Of a stretch of 64,000 nucleotides of DNA, positions 1 to 10,034 are shown piece after piece (position 1 is the stretch's first letter; each line of letters begins with the position of its first letter). Both the position numbers and the translations under genes were made by a program. The stretch covers positions 334,363-398,362 of the forward strand of contig JADJGV010000010.1 in assembly GCA_016707895.1 (NCBI GenBank), given 5' to 3'. The notes under the pieces were generated by a model. It had not been told where the DNA came from. It was given only the letters and a program-made list of their open reading frames with translations, and did no database searches. The DNA is from Myxococcales bacterium (GTDB lineage: Bacteria > Myxococcota_A > Polyangia > Haliangiales > Haliangiaceae).

Positions 1-543
1 GGGCACACGATCGAGATCAGCGAGACCGAGCTGGCGCAGGCGTCGTGCGACGCCGAGCTGCTGGGGCGGGTCGACGGCGACAAGCCGGCGCGGGTGACCA
101 AGACAATCCCGCCGCGGACCCGGCGCGCCGTGCTGCGGCGGGATCGCGGCCGGTGCGTGGTGCCCGGGTGTCGCAACGCGCGGTACGTCGATGTGCACCA
201 CATCGTCCCGCGGGCGGCGGGCGGCAAGCACACGCCGAGCAAGCTGTCGGTGCTGTGCTCGGCTCACCACAAGGCCGCGCACGATGGCCGGCTGCGGGTC
301 GAAGGGACCGCGCCTGGCAAGCTGCGGTTCACGCACGCCGATGGGCGGCCGTACGGGGCGCCGCCGCCGTCCCACGTGGGAGATGGGGACGCGGCGGCGC
401 CGCCGGCAGGAGGTGAGGTCCCGGTGGCTCCGTCGCAGGTAAGCGTCGAGGCCGGAGCGCCGCCGGCCGCACGTAGGCGCCGACGAACCAAGGCCCCACC
501 GGCCAGGAGAACACGGGGATCCTCGAAGGCCGGTGGCCGCTGA
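1..543 (+). CDS. HNH endonuclease-domain protein, C-terminal part (5' end outside window)
   Basis: The reading frame is open from base 1 and ends at the TGA at 541-543, so the start lies upstream of the window. The visible part carries a treble-clef HNH motif: CVVPGC, then DVHHIVP with the catalytic His pair, then a CSAHH block. This is the arrangement of HNH domains found at the C-terminus of DUF222/13E12-type proteins. After the HNH domain comes a low-complexity Ala/Pro/Arg-rich tail of about 60 residues, probably disordered. The family is expected to be a Mg2+-dependent DNA nuclease. The substrate and role cannot be told from this fragment. An internal ATG at 94 would cut into the same domain and is unlikely to be the real start. 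Confidence 0.8.
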   Translation, partial: GHTIEISETELAQASCDAELLGRVDGDKPARVTKTIPPRTRRAVLRRDRGRCVVPGCRNARYVDVHHIVPRAAGGKHTPSKLSVLCSAHHKAAHDGRLRVEGTAPGKLRFTHADGRPYGAPPPSHVGDGDAAAPPAGGEVPVAPSQVSVEAGAPPAARRRRRTKAPPARRTRGSSKAGGR

Positions 544-584
544 TGGCGGCGGGCGCTAGCCGATCCGGACGGTGGTCGTCGACG

Positions 585-1931
585 TCAGCGCGTGAACTGC
601 GCGCTGTCGGCCGGGACCTCGGGGTAGACCGCCGCGTCCTGGCCGGTCGCGAGATCGACTACGACCAGATCGGGCCACGCGGTGGCGCGGCCGGCGCGCA
701 CGCGCGGGTGCCGCAGCACCAGCAGGTAGCGGCCGTCGGCCGACACGTCGAGCGCGCGAGCCACACCGCGGGCCATCGCGCGCGCCCCGACGGCGGTCAC
801 CTCGATCACGTCGCACGGGTTGTCGCCGCGAGCGTGGTCGCAGTCGTGGATGAACGCGCTGCCTCGGGCCGGGGCCTCGAGCGGCGCCCACGCCAGCTCG
901 TGGCGCGGCTGATACACGATCTCGCGGTCGCCGGTGGCGCGATCGATGACCTCGAGGGTGGTGGTGACCCGGCGATCGCGGCCGGTGACCCGCCGGCGGA
1001 ACAGCACCGCCTCGTCGAGCATCACCAACCGATCGAGCGAGCCGTCGAGCTTCACCAGCTGGCCGGGCGCCTTGGGCCGCGGCCCGGTCGCGGTCCAGTC
1101 GATCAACGCCAGCCCGCCGCGGCTCACGTAGGCCGCGCGATCCTGGGTCGGCGCGATCGCCAGCCGGGTGGCGATGGCCTTGCCGGCCAGCTCCCGCCGC
1201 CCCGCCACCGCGAACGCGTAGCGGCCGAGCGTGAACCCGGTGGCGTGCATCGACAGCGTCAGCACGCTGGCGCCGTCGGCGGCGAACCCCAGCGGCACCT
1301 CGAAGCACGCCGGGCCGCGCCCGCCGCAGCGCGGGTCGCCGGCGATCTCCGCGGTGGCGCCGCGCCGATCGCCGAACACCAGCGTCCAGACCCGCGCGGT
1401 CTTGGCTTTGGCCTGCCGGGTCAGGAACCACCTCCCGGTGGCCTCGTCGACGATCAGCGGCTGGTAGCTGTGCGCCAGCACCCGCCCCTCGACCGGCGCC
1501 GCCAGCACGATCTGCCGGCCGGCGTCGTCGAGCCGCACCAGGCCGGTGGTCCAGTCGTAGGCCAGCACCGCCGGTGGGCGCGGCCGCGCGGCGACCGGCG
1601 CGTCCCCGCCGTAGCTCGCCCCGCCGTACGCATCGCCGCCGTACGTCGCGCCGCCGTACGTCGCGCCGCCGTACGTCGCGCCACCGTAGCTCGCCCCGCC
1701 GTACGTCGCGCCACCGTAGCTCGCCCCGCCGTACGTCGCGCCACCGTAGCTCGCCCCGCCGTACGTCGCGCCGCCGTAGCTCGCCCCGCCGTACGTCGCG
1801 CCGCCGTACGTCGCGCCACCGTAGCTCGCGCCGCCGTACGGATCGACCGGGGCCGGCTGCGCCGCGGTGACGAGCGGTGCGGCGGCCAGGGCGACCGCGA
1901 CCAGCGAGCAACGAACGACGCGCGCGTCCAT
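585..1931 (-). CDS. Secreted beta-propeller-like protein with 16 YGG pentapeptide repeats
   Basis: The product has 448 residues and an N-terminal Sec signal peptide (about residues 1-24, ending near TAAQ). Residues 32-111 are sixteen uninterrupted copies of a YGGxx unit, mostly YGGAS or YGGAT. The remaining 330 residues repeat short beta-strand blocks containing phrases such as ADGRYLLVLRHP and PDLVVVDLATGQ, which fit a WD40/YncE-like propeller. The Tyr/Gly-rich part resembles low-complexity adhesive or phase-separating segments, but that is only a resemblance. The gene converges with the HNH gene (41 bp gap). The preceding gene on the same strand ends 101 bp upstream. No close family is recognised and the function is unknown. 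The ATG is chosen because the signal peptide starts there. Confidence 0.72.
   Translation of the reverse strand: MDARVVRCSLVAVALAAAPLVTAAQPAPVDPYGGASYGGATYGGATYGGASYGGATYGGASYGGATYGGASYGGATYGGASYGGATYGGATYGGATYGGDAYGGASYGGDAPVAARPRPPAVLAYDWTTGLVRLDDAGRQIVLAAPVEGRVLAHSYQPLIVDEATGRWFLTRQAKAKTARVWTLVFGDRRGATAEIAGDPRCGGRGPACFEVPLGFAADGASVLTLSMHATGFTLGRYAFAVAGRRELAGKAIATRLAIAPTQDRAAYVSRGGLALIDWTATGPRPKAPGQLVKLDGSLDRLVMLDEAVLFRRRVTGRDRRVTTTLEVIDRATGDREIVYQPRHELAWAPLEAPARGSAFIHDCDHARGDNPCDVIEVTAVGARAMARGVARALDVSADGRYLLVLRHPRVRAGRATAWPDLVVVDLATGQDAAVYPEVPADSAQFTR
1599..1838 (-). repeat. Sixteen tandem 15-bp coding repeats (YGGxx)
   Basis: Exactly sixteen 15-bp units run head to tail and encode the YGG pentapeptides of the gene at 585-1931. 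Two main unit types alternate (GTACGTCGC-type and GTAGCTCGC/CCC-type on the + strand), and the last units are degenerate. The period matches the reading frame, so gain or loss of units keeps the protein in frame and makes the tract prone to length variation. Confidence 0.95.
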
Positions 1932-2032
1932 GACCGTTCGACGTCACGGTGCCACGCGCGTTCACGGCCGCACGCAGATTCGCCGTCGCCGCGGTCGATG
2001 TCGCGGTGATCGTGAACCGCCGGTCACGGTGG

Positions 2033-2968
2033 TCAGCGATCGAGCGAGGCGCGCAGCGCGCCGGCGAGGTCCGGGTGGCGGAACCCGAAGCCCAGCCGCT
2101 GCAGCGCGGCCGGCACCACGCGGCGCCCCTCGAGCAGGTACTCGGCCAGCTCGCCGACCGCGGCCTTGATCGCGAACGCCGGCACCGGCAGCCACGCCGG
2201 GCGGCCCAGCGCCGCGCCCAGCGCCTTGGCCAGCGCGCGGTTGCGCACGATCCCCGGCGCGACGAGGTTGATCGGCCCGCGGTAGCGCTCGTCGTCGATC
2301 GCCGCGACGTAGGCGGCGACCGCGTCGTCGGCGTGGATCCACGCGAACCACTGCTCGCCCGAGCCGATCCGACCGCCGGCGAACAGCTTGAACGGCGTGG
2401 TCATCTTGGCCAGCGCGCCGCCGCGCCCGATCACCACGCCGGTGCGCATGCGCACCACCCGCACGCCGGCGGCCTCGGCGTTGGCGGCCTCGGCCTCCCA
2501 CGCCTTGCACACCCGGGCCAGGAACGCGCCGCCGGCGGGCGCGGCCTCGGTGATCTCGTCGTCGTCGTCCATCGCCCGATCGGCGAACGGGTAGTAGTCG
2601 GCGCCCGACGCGGTGACGAGCGCGCGCGGGCGCTCGGCCGCCGGCCACCCGGCGATCGCCTCGACGATCACCCGGGTCGACTCGACCCGCGAGTCGCGGA
2701 TGGCCTGCTTGCGCCGGGCGTCCCAGCGACCGCCGGCGATCGGCTCGCCGGCCAGGTGGACGATCGCGTCGGCGCCCCGGGCGGCGTCGAGCCACGACCC
2801 CGGGGTCTCGTAGGTCGCGGCCACGGCGGTGATCGCGTCGCCCAGCGCCGCGCGGACGCGGGCCTCGTCGCGGCACCACACCGTCACGCGATCGCCGCGC
2901 TCGATCAGCGCCCGCACCAGCGGCGGCCCGATCATCCCGGTCGCGCCCGACACGACGATCCGCTTCAT
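2033..2968 (-). CDS. TIGR01777-type NAD(P)-dependent epimerase/dehydratase
   Basis: The product has 311 residues. It starts with an extended-SDR Rossmann fingerprint (GATGMIG, residues 8-14), has the family hallmark SGADYYP in mid-protein, and ends with the DUF1731-like tail (RPAWLPVPAFA ... GFRHPDL). This is the pattern of the TIGR01777/YfcH family, whose substrate is unknown. The ATG lies at 2966-2968 inside an ATGA overlap with the thiD stop codon, so translation is probably coupled. It is the last gene of gcdH-thiD-epimerase. A longer reading in the same frame exists upstream but runs through thiD and is a shadow. Confidence 0.88.
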   Translation of the reverse strand: MKRIVVSGATGMIGPPLVRALIERGDRVTVWCRDEARVRAALGDAITAVAATYETPGSWLDAARGADAIVHLAGEPIAGGRWDARRKQAIRDSRVESTRVIVEAIAGWPAAERPRALVTASGADYYPFADRAMDDDDEITEAAPAGGAFLARVCKAWEAEAANAEAAGVRVVRMRTGVVIGRGGALAKMTTPFKLFAGGRIGSGEQWFAWIHADDAVAAYVAAIDDERYRGPINLVAPGIVRNRALAKALGAALGRPAWLPVPAFAIKAAVGELAEYLLEGRRVVPAALQRLGFGFRHPDLAGALRASLDR

Positions 2969-3736
2969 ACGATCGCCGCCCGCCCGCGCCCGGGCCGCAC
3001 CGGCGCGGCGATCCGCGCGGCGACGAACGCCTTGGCCGCGCGGCACGCGACGTCGAGCGCCGCGCCGCGCGCCAGCTCGCACGCGATCGCGGTCGACAGC
3101 GCGCAGCCGGTGCCGTGCACCGACGCACCGGGGATGCGCGGCCCGGCCAGCTCGACCACGCCAGCCGGCGCGACCAGCACGTCGATGGCCTGCGCGTCGC
3201 CCCAGTGGCCGCCTTTGACCAGCACCGCCGCGACGTCGCGCTGATCGCGCAGCACCGACGCCACGCCGATCGCGTCCCGCGCCGACCCGATCGCGCCCAG
3301 CCCGGTGATCGCGCACGCCTCGTCGGCGTTGGGCGTCACCAGCGCGCAGCTGCCGCCCAGCACGCCGGCCGCCGCGCCGAGCTCGTCGTCGGACAGCGCG
3401 GTCGCGCCGTGGGACGCCCGCGCCACCGGATCCCACACGATCGGTGCCGCGGTCATGGCCAGCGCCTCGGCCACCATCTCGGCCATCGCCACCGAGCCCA
3501 GCATGCCGATCTTCACCGCCGCGAGCTCGACGTCGGACAGGAGCGCGATCAGCTGCTCGCGCACCATCGCCGGATCGACCGGGTTGACCGCGCGCAGCCC
3601 CTGCGTGGTCTGCTCGGTCAGCGCGGTCGCGACCGCCACCGGCCGGCAGCCGTGCAGCTCGCACACCCGCACGTCGGCGATCAAGCCGGCCCCGCCCGAG
3701 GGATCGAGCCCGGCGATCACCAGGACGTTCGGGGCC

Positions 3737-3744
<8 letters not shown>
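2965..3744 (-). CDS. thiD: Hydroxymethylpyrimidine/phosphomethylpyrimidine kinase
   Basis: ThiD phosphorylates HMP and HMP-phosphate for the pyrimidine half of thiamine in the cytoplasm. The 259-residue product is of usual length and shows the ribokinase-fold signatures: GLDPSGGAG near residue 14, the QTTQG substrate loop, KIGMLGS, and the C-terminal anion-hole motif HGTGCALSTAI holding the catalytic Cys. The start overlaps the end of gcdH by 8 bp and the stop overlaps the epimerase start by 4 bp, so the three genes form a tight operon. No other thiamine gene or TPP riboswitch is visible nearby, so its place beside an acyl-CoA dehydrogenase looks like operon convenience rather than a pathway link. 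Confidence 0.93.
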
Positions 3745-4909
<1,165 letters not shown>

Positions 4910-4914
4910 GGGGT

Positions 4915-4920
4915 CCTCCT
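4915..4920 (-). promoter_or_regulatory. Perfect Shine-Dalgarno AGGAGG of gcdH
   Basis: AGGAGG followed by ACCCC and the ATG. It is notable because most first genes in this window have no Shine-Dalgarno sequence. Confidence 0.9.
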
Positions 4921-4952
4921 CGCGCAGCCGGGCGCCGCGCGGTCGCCGGCGG

Positions 4953-4958
4953 TATACT
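4953..4958 (+). promoter_or_regulatory. -10 box TATACT before the lytic transglycosylase gene
   Basis: TATACT ends 9 nt before the ATG at 4968, so transcription would begin at or very near the start codon. No convincing -35 element is seen. Confidence 0.65.
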
Positions 4959-4967
4959 CTCGCCACC

Positions 4968-7064
4968 ATGGTGCGAGCAACCGTCGGCGCGCTCGTGCTG
5001 TGGGCGTCCGTCACCACCGCGCGCGCCGACGATGACGCGGCCCGTCAGCTGGGCCAGGCGTTCGCCGCCTACGACGCGGGCGATCTGGCCGGCGCTCGGG
5101 CCGCGCTGACCGGTCTGACCGCCGACCGGCTCGCCAACCCCGACTACCTGGTGTGGCTGCGCGGCCAGGTCGCGCTGCTCGACGGCCACCCCGCCGACGC
5201 CGCCCGCGACTTCGCGGCGCTGGCCGCGACGCCCGACTCGCGGTTCGCCCGGGCCGCCGCCTGGCGCGCCGCCGACGCGGCGTGGGAGCAGGGCCAGCGC
5301 GCCGACGCCGCCGCGACCTACCAGCGGCTGCGCGCCGCGGCCGACGCCGACGAGCACGCCGACCTCGGCGTCGTCGCGTACCGGCTCGCGCTGGCGGCCG
5401 GCGACGCCGACCCGGCCCGCGGCCAGGCCGCGCTGCGCGGCTTCCTGCGCGCCTACCCGACCCACCCGCTGGCCGCCGACGCCGATCGCGCGCTGGCCGT
5501 CGCCGGCGCCGCGCCCACCTACTCGGACGACGATCGCATCGAGCGCGCGCAGCGGATGATCAGCGCCCACGCCTGGGACGGCGCGGTCGCCGAGCTGGCG
5601 CAGATCGACGCGCGGGCGCCGCGGGCGATCCGGATCCGGCGCGACTACTGGCTGGGCACCGCGCTGTTCAAGATGCGCCGCCGCTACGCCGACGCCGGCC
5701 AGCTGCTGCTGGGCGTCGCCGACGACATGCGCTCGGCCGAGGCGCTGTTCCACGGCGCGCGCGCGCTGTCGCGGGCCGACCACGACGACGACGCGATCCG
5801 CCACTACCGCGAGGTCGTGAAGCGCTACCCGAAGACCGCCTGGGCCGAGGAGGCGCAGTACCTGACCGGCTGGCTCGAGTTCAACCGCGGCAACTACCGC
5901 GCGGCGATCGCGCCGCTGGCCGAGACCATCCGCCGCTACCCGAAGTCGAAGTGGATGGACGACGCGCTGTGGTTCCTGGGCATGAGCCAGTACCTGGTCG
6001 GCGATCCGGCGGCGGCGCTCCCGCACCTCGAGAAGCTCGCCGCGCGCTCGGGCTCGCTCGAGGCCGGCAAGGGGGCCTACTGGCAGGCCCGCGCCCTCGA
6101 CGCGCTCCACAAGGACGGCCAGGCCACGCCGATCTACCAGCGCATCGTCGGGCGCTGGCCGTTCTCGTGGTACGCGCTGCTCGCGACCGCACGGCTGGCC
6201 GAGCGCGGCGTGACGATCGGCCCGTTCGGGACCACCCCGCCGGCGCCGCGGGGCCCGGCGGTCGCCGACGCGATCGACGCCGCGGTCACCGCCGACCCGG
6301 CGATCCGCGCGTTCGACGAGCTGGTCGCCGCCGGCCTGGCCACCGACGCCGGCGTCGATCTGGCGCGGCGCGAGCGCGGCCTGGTCAAGCGCCACCCGCG
6401 GCCGCAGGCGCTGGCGGTGCTGTTCGATCGCTACGGCACCGGCCGCAACTGGTCGCGGCCGTGGAAGCTGGCGATGGCCTACGACGGCGGCGCGCTCGAC
6501 ACACCGCCCGAGGGCAACGCGCGCCGGTTCTGGCTGCACGCCTACCCCGAGGCGTACAAGGATCTCGTCGAGCAGTACCGCCCGCTCGGCGGCAGCCCGC
6601 CCTACTACCTCTACGCGATCATGCGCAAGGAGAGCGGCTACGACCCCGGCGTGCTGTCGTACGCCGACGCGCAGGGGCTGTTGCAGATGATCCCGGCGAC
6701 GACGATCCGGGTGGCCAGGCAGCTCAAGCTCACCTACGCCCCCGGCGACCTGTACGCGCCCGAGCTCAACATCCACACCGGCGCCTGGTACATCGGGAAG
6801 CTCCTGGCCAAGTTCAACGGCCAGATCCCGCTCGGCGCCGGCTCGTTCAACAGCGGCCCGCGCCCGGTGATGAAGTGGGTCGAGGCCAACGGCGCGCGGC
6901 CGCTCGACGAACTGGTCGAGCTGGTCAGCTACCAGCAGACCCGCGAGTACATGAAGAAGGTCACCGAGAACTACGCGCGCTACGTCTACCTCTACACCGG
7001 GCAGGTCTACACCCAGCCGCTCACGGTGAACGCGGCGACGGTGCAGGACGACCTGACGTATTGA
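4968..7064 (+). CDS. Slt70-type soluble lytic murein transglycosylase with TPR-like N-terminal part
   Basis: The 698-residue product starts with a Sec signal peptide (cleavage likely at ARA-DDD, about residue 21). Residues 30-480 are Ala-rich helical repeats with TPR character (AEEAQYLTGWLEFNRGNYRAAI and similar), as in the Slt doughnut. The catalytic domain follows: MRKESGYDP with catalytic Glu at about residue 555, ADAQGLLQMIPATT, and GAGSFNSGP. This is family-1 lytic transglycosylase architecture, which cleaves MurNAc-GlcNAc bonds to 1,6-anhydro ends in the periplasm. The ATG at 4968 is preferred over one 60 bp upstream because the signal peptide begins there and a TATACT box sits just before it. 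Confidence 0.92.
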   Translation: MVRATVGALVLWASVTTARADDDAARQLGQAFAAYDAGDLAGARAALTGLTADRLANPDYLVWLRGQVALLDGHPADAARDFAALAATPDSRFARAAAWRAADAAWEQGQRADAAATYQRLRAAADADEHADLGVVAYRLALAAGDADPARGQAALRGFLRAYPTHPLAADADRALAVAGAAPTYSDDDRIERAQRMISAHAWDGAVAELAQIDARAPRAIRIRRDYWLGTALFKMRRRYADAGQLLLGVADDMRSAEALFHGARALSRADHDDDAIRHYREVVKRYPKTAWAEEAQYLTGWLEFNRGNYRAAIAPLAETIRRYPKSKWMDDALWFLGMSQYLVGDPAAALPHLEKLAARSGSLEAGKGAYWQARALDALHKDGQATPIYQRIVGRWPFSWYALLATARLAERGVTIGPFGTTPPAPRGPAVADAIDAAVTADPAIRAFDELVAAGLATDAGVDLARRERGLVKRHPRPQALAVLFDRYGTGRNWSRPWKLAMAYDGGALDTPPEGNARRFWLHAYPEAYKDLVEQYRPLGGSPPYYLYAIMRKESGYDPGVLSYADAQGLLQMIPATTIRVARQLKLTYAPGDLYAPELNIHTGAWYIGKLLAKFNGQIPLGAGSFNSGPRPVMKWVEANGARPLDELVELVSYQQTREYMKKVTENYARYVYLYTGQVYTQPLTVNAATVQDDLTY

Positions 7065-7155
7065 CGCGCCGGGCGCGCGGGAATCCACGGGCCGCACCTG
7101 ACGTTGTTCCGGCGGCCGATCTATCGTGGGCGTCCCACTGCCCGAGGTGCTCCGC

Positions 7156-7785
7156 ATGTTGCGTCTGTCGCTCGCCACCGTCGCCGTCGCGCTCGTCTCC
7201 ACCACCAGCCTGGTCGCCGCCCACGAGCCGGGGCCGTTCGACGTCGCCCAGGTCGACGCGGCCAAGCCGCTGCCGGCCGGCGTCAAGGCCAAGGGCAAGG
7301 CGGTCGAGCAAGTCTGGACCTGGACCGAGGGCGACATGACCACCGCCGGCGCCGCGGTGCTGTCGTCGACCGACACCGTCAAGGACGGCCGGGTGGTCGC
7401 GCGCAAGCTGTTCGTGCAGTACTACCGGGGCAAGCCGGGCAAGCTCAAGCAGGTGCGGCTGGTGCAGGACGGCGTACCGACCTGCGAGTACGACGTCGTC
7501 GCGCGGTTCGTGCCCGGCTCGGTGCAGATCACCGACGAGGACACCGACGAGATCTCCGAGCTGTCGTTCGCCTACGACGTCACCTGCATCAGCGACGTCA
7601 GCCCGGCGACGCGCAAGCTGCTGCTGCTCGAGGGCCCGGCCAAGCACGCGCTCCGCGGCGACACCCAGATCGACGCCGGCGGCGGGCAGCTGCTCGGGGG
7701 CACCTACAAGCTCGACGGCTTCAAGAAGGCGCCGGACCTGCAGGCGCTGGCCGAGGCGGCGTGGAAGGACCTGCTGGGCAAGTAG
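7156..7785 (+). CDS. Secreted protein of unknown function
   Basis: The product is 209 residues with a clear signal peptide (MLRLSLATVAVALVS ... LVAAHEP). The mature part is acidic and beta-rich, with two Cys (CEYDVV and DVTCIS) that could form a disulfide, and two low-complexity Lys/Gly patches. It matches no family I recognise. The ATG at 7156 is chosen because a GAGGTG Shine-Dalgarno lies at 7145-7150. A GTG at 7126 would add ten residues before the signal peptide. A TATCGT box at 7122-7127 would give a leader of about 20-25 nt. It lies 91 bp after the lytic transglycosylase gene and just before the beta-helix gene. Confidence 0.75.
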   Translation: MLRLSLATVAVALVSTTSLVAAHEPGPFDVAQVDAAKPLPAGVKAKGKAVEQVWTWTEGDMTTAGAAVLSSTDTVKDGRVVARKLFVQYYRGKPGKLKQVRLVQDGVPTCEYDVVARFVPGSVQITDEDTDEISELSFAYDVTCISDVSPATRKLLLLEGPAKHALRGDTQIDAGGGQLLGGTYKLDGFKKAPDLQALAEAAWKDLLGK

Positions 7786-7810
7786 CCCCGCGCCGGCCGC
7801 GTCGAACGGG

Positions 7811-7816
7811 TAGGAT
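7811..7816 (+). promoter_or_regulatory. -10 box TAGGAT of the beta-helix gene
   Basis: TAGGAT is followed by six bases (CGCGCG) and the ATG at 7823. The same hexamer with the same spacing precedes nrdR at 47138. Confidence 0.65.
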
Positions 7817-7822
7817 CGCGCG

Positions 7823-9256
7823 ATGCGGCGCCTCGCTCCCGTGCTCGTGCTCGCCCTCGCCTCGACCGCCCACGCCGGCACGTTCGAGGCGACCCCGGCC
7901 GACGACCTCGAGGCCAAGATCAACGCGCTGGTCGCCGGCGACGAGCTGATCGTCCACGGCGGGACCTACACGCTGAGCGGGCGTTTCGGGATCTCGCTCG
8001 CCGGCACCGCCGCGGCGCCGATCGTCATCCGCGCGGCCGACGGCGAGCGCCCGGTGATCGATCGGCCGGCCGCCGACCAGAACATCTGGGACCTCGATCG
8101 CGCCGACTACGTGACGATCCGCGGCCTCGAGTTCAAGGGCGGCTCGGCCGGCGTGCGCATCACCGCGGCCGATCACCTGACGATCGAGGACTGCGAGATC
8201 CACGACACCGCCGACGTCGCGCTGCGCGCCAACGACGGCGGCGCGGTCTACCGCAACCTGCTGATCCGCCACAACCACATCCACGACACCGACGGCACCG
8301 GCGAGGGCATGTACCTCGGCTGCAACAGCAACGCGTGCCGGGTGCTCGACAGCATCATCGAGCGCAACCACGTCCACCACACCAACGGCCCGACGGTCGC
8401 GCAGGGCGACGGCATCGAGCTCAAGGAGGGCAGCGCCGCCAACGTCATCCGCGACAACGTCATCCACGACACGAAGTACCCCTGCATCCTGACCTACGCC
8501 ACCGTCGGCAACGGCGGGCCCAACGTGATCGAGGGCAACGCGCTGTGGGGCTGCGGCGACCACGCGATCCAGTCGGCGGCCGACGCGATCATCCGCAACA
8601 ACCTGATCCTGGGCTCGGTGGCCAACGGCATCGCGATGCAGCCGCACCAGGCCGGCACGCCCGCCAACCTGGTGGTCGTCCACAACACCGTGCTGCACGC
8701 GACCAACGACGCGATCCGGGTCGGCGGCATCACCGGCGCGGTCACGATCGCCAACAACGCGCTCTACGCGCAGGCCGGCAACGCGATCGCCGCCAGCGGC
8801 ACGATGGCCGGGCTGATCGTCGCCGGCAACCGCGGCGTCGGCGCGCTGAGCGGGGTCAGCGGCGGCTTCACCGCGTCGACCCTCGACGGCGATCTGGTCA
8901 GCGGCGGCTACGCCGGCGCGCCGCCGATGGACCTGTTCCCGCGGGTCGGCTCGAGCTTGATCGGCGCCGGCGATCCGGCCCACGCGGTGGCGATCGACTT
9001 CAACGGCGTGGCCCGCACCGCCGGCGTCGACGTCGGCGCCTACGCGTTCGCCGCTGGCGGCAACCCCGGCTGGCAGCTCGCGGCGGACTTCAAGGGCTTC
9101 CCGGTCGGCGGCGGTGACGTCGACGCCGGCGTCGACGGGGGCGGCGGCGAGGCCGGCGGCTGCTGCCAGACCGGCGCGACGCCGGCCGCGCCGACCGCGC
9201 TCGGGCTGCTGGTGGCGCTGGCGCTGGCGCGCCGGCGGCGCCGGCGGATCAGCTGA
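7823..9256 (+). CDS. Right-handed parallel beta-helix protein with MYXO-CTERM-like sorting tag
   Basis: The product has 477 residues: signal peptide to about residue 19 (AHAGTFEA), then a long pectin-lyase-like beta-helix (about residues 60-350) built from repeated I-x-N/D-N blocks such as IIERNHVHHTN, VIRDNVIHDT and IIRNNLILGS. The C-terminus is GGCCQTG, a hydrophobic stretch (about 17 residues) and RRRRRR, the tripartite MYXO-CTERM pattern of Cys motif, membrane segment and Arg cluster that targets myxobacterial proteins to the surface. The catalytic residues of a polysaccharide lyase or hydrolase are not evident. Binding or degrading an extracellular polysaccharide is a guess from the fold. 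Its stop overlaps that of the convergent ExoD-like gene by 8 bp. Confidence 0.85.
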   Translation: MRRLAPVLVLALASTAHAGTFEATPADDLEAKINALVAGDELIVHGGTYTLSGRFGISLAGTAAAPIVIRAADGERPVIDRPAADQNIWDLDRADYVTIRGLEFKGGSAGVRITAADHLTIEDCEIHDTADVALRANDGGAVYRNLLIRHNHIHDTDGTGEGMYLGCNSNACRVLDSIIERNHVHHTNGPTVAQGDGIELKEGSAANVIRDNVIHDTKYPCILTYATVGNGGPNVIEGNALWGCGDHAIQSAADAIIRNNLILGSVANGIAMQPHQAGTPANLVVVHNTVLHATNDAIRVGGITGAVTIANNALYAQAGNAIAASGTMAGLIVAGNRGVGALSGVSGGFTASTLDGDLVSGGYAGAPPMDLFPRVGSSLIGAGDPAHAVAIDFNGVARTAGVDVGAYAFAAGGNPGWQLAADFKGFPVGGGDVDAGVDGGGGEAGGCCQTGATPAAPTALGLLVALALARRRRRRIS

Positions 9257-9259
9257 TCC
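9246..9259. repeat. 14-bp perfect palindrome holding both convergent stop codons
   Basis: GGATCAGCTGATCC is a perfect palindrome. The TGA of the beta-helix gene (9254-9256) and the TGA of the opposite-strand ExoD-like gene (9249-9251) both lie in it. There is no room for a conventional terminator between the two genes. Confidence 0.9.
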
Positions 9260-9986
9260 CGACCCAGCGCGCCAGCGGCGCCAGGGCCGCCGAGACCACC
9301 TGCCACGCGGCGATCGCCAGCACCACGTGGGCCAGCGCCATGACGTGGCCGACCAGCATCATCAGGCCGTCGCGCTCGAGGAGCCCGATCGCGTACATCA
9401 GGACCGGGATGATGAAGACCAGGTTGGAGCCCGGGATCGGCAGCGGCAACGCCAGCCCGACGCCGAGCACCACCAGGCCGAGGCCGACCAGCCCGAGCGC
9501 CGGACCGCCGGTCAGCGGCCCCAGGCGCTCGCGCACCAGGTGACTCATCCAGCCGGTGCCGCGGTTCAGCCAGCGCGCGATGCGGGTCAGCGCCGACGCC
9601 GACAGCGCGACCCGCCGGATCCACCCCGGCAGCCACGGCCGGGTCCGCCCGATCAACAGCTGCGCGCCGACGAACGCGATCGCCACGCCGAACGGCGTCG
9701 ACAGCCCGACGAACGGGATCGCGGTCAACGCCAGGAGCGCGATCACGAAGCCGAAGCCGGCGCTGGCGGTGGCGTCGAGGATCTCGGCGATGGTCAGGCC
9801 GTCGGCGCTGTCGATCACCACCGCGTCGCCGGGCGAGATCGTCGCCGCGGCTGGCGGCACCGCGGCGCTCGCCGCCGCCCGCGCAGCGCGCCGCTCCTCG
9901 GCGGTCGCGACCAGCGTCGCCAGCAGCACCGAGAGGCGGAGCTGGGTCGGCGAGCTGATGCGCACCGGTTCGGGATCCGCCGCCAC
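9249..9986 (-). CDS. ExoD-like integral membrane protein
   Basis: The product has 245 residues with four to five hydrophobic segments in its C-terminal two thirds. The order FVGLSTPFGVAIAFVGAQLL, LGVGLALPLPIPGSN and LLERDGLMMLVG matches the ExoD/exopolysaccharide synthesis family, in which the LPIP..N and ERDG motifs are conserved. Rhizobial ExoD affects exopolysaccharide production and alkali tolerance; the biochemistry is unknown. The first 80 residues are a cytosolic Ala-rich extension. The start is a GTG at 9984-9986 with no clear Shine-Dalgarno. It follows the CotH-like gene on the same strand after 48 bp. Confidence 0.82.
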   Translation of the reverse strand: MAADPEPVRISSPTQLRLSVLLATLVATAEERRAARAAASAAVPPAAATISPGDAVVIDSADGLTIAEILDATASAGFGFVIALLALTAIPFVGLSTPFGVAIAFVGAQLLIGRTRPWLPGWIRRVALSASALTRIARWLNRGTGWMSHLVRERLGPLTGGPALGLVGLGLVVLGVGLALPLPIPGSNLVFIIPVLMYAIGLLERDGLMMLVGHVMALAHVVLAIAAWQVVSAALAPLARWVGIS

Positions 9987-10034
9987 GCGATCAGTGTGCC
10001 GCGCGCAGCGGGCGGCGCCAAGCCGCGCCGGTGG

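Noticed and set aside
1599..1838. CRISPR-like array
   Set aside because: The units are contiguous 15-bp repeats in reading frame without spacers; they encode YGG pentapeptides.
2033..3664. Epimerase starting far upstream as a 543-residue protein
   Set aside because: The extra N-terminal part is the shifted frame of thiD. The ATG in the ATGA overlap gives a complete Rossmann start.
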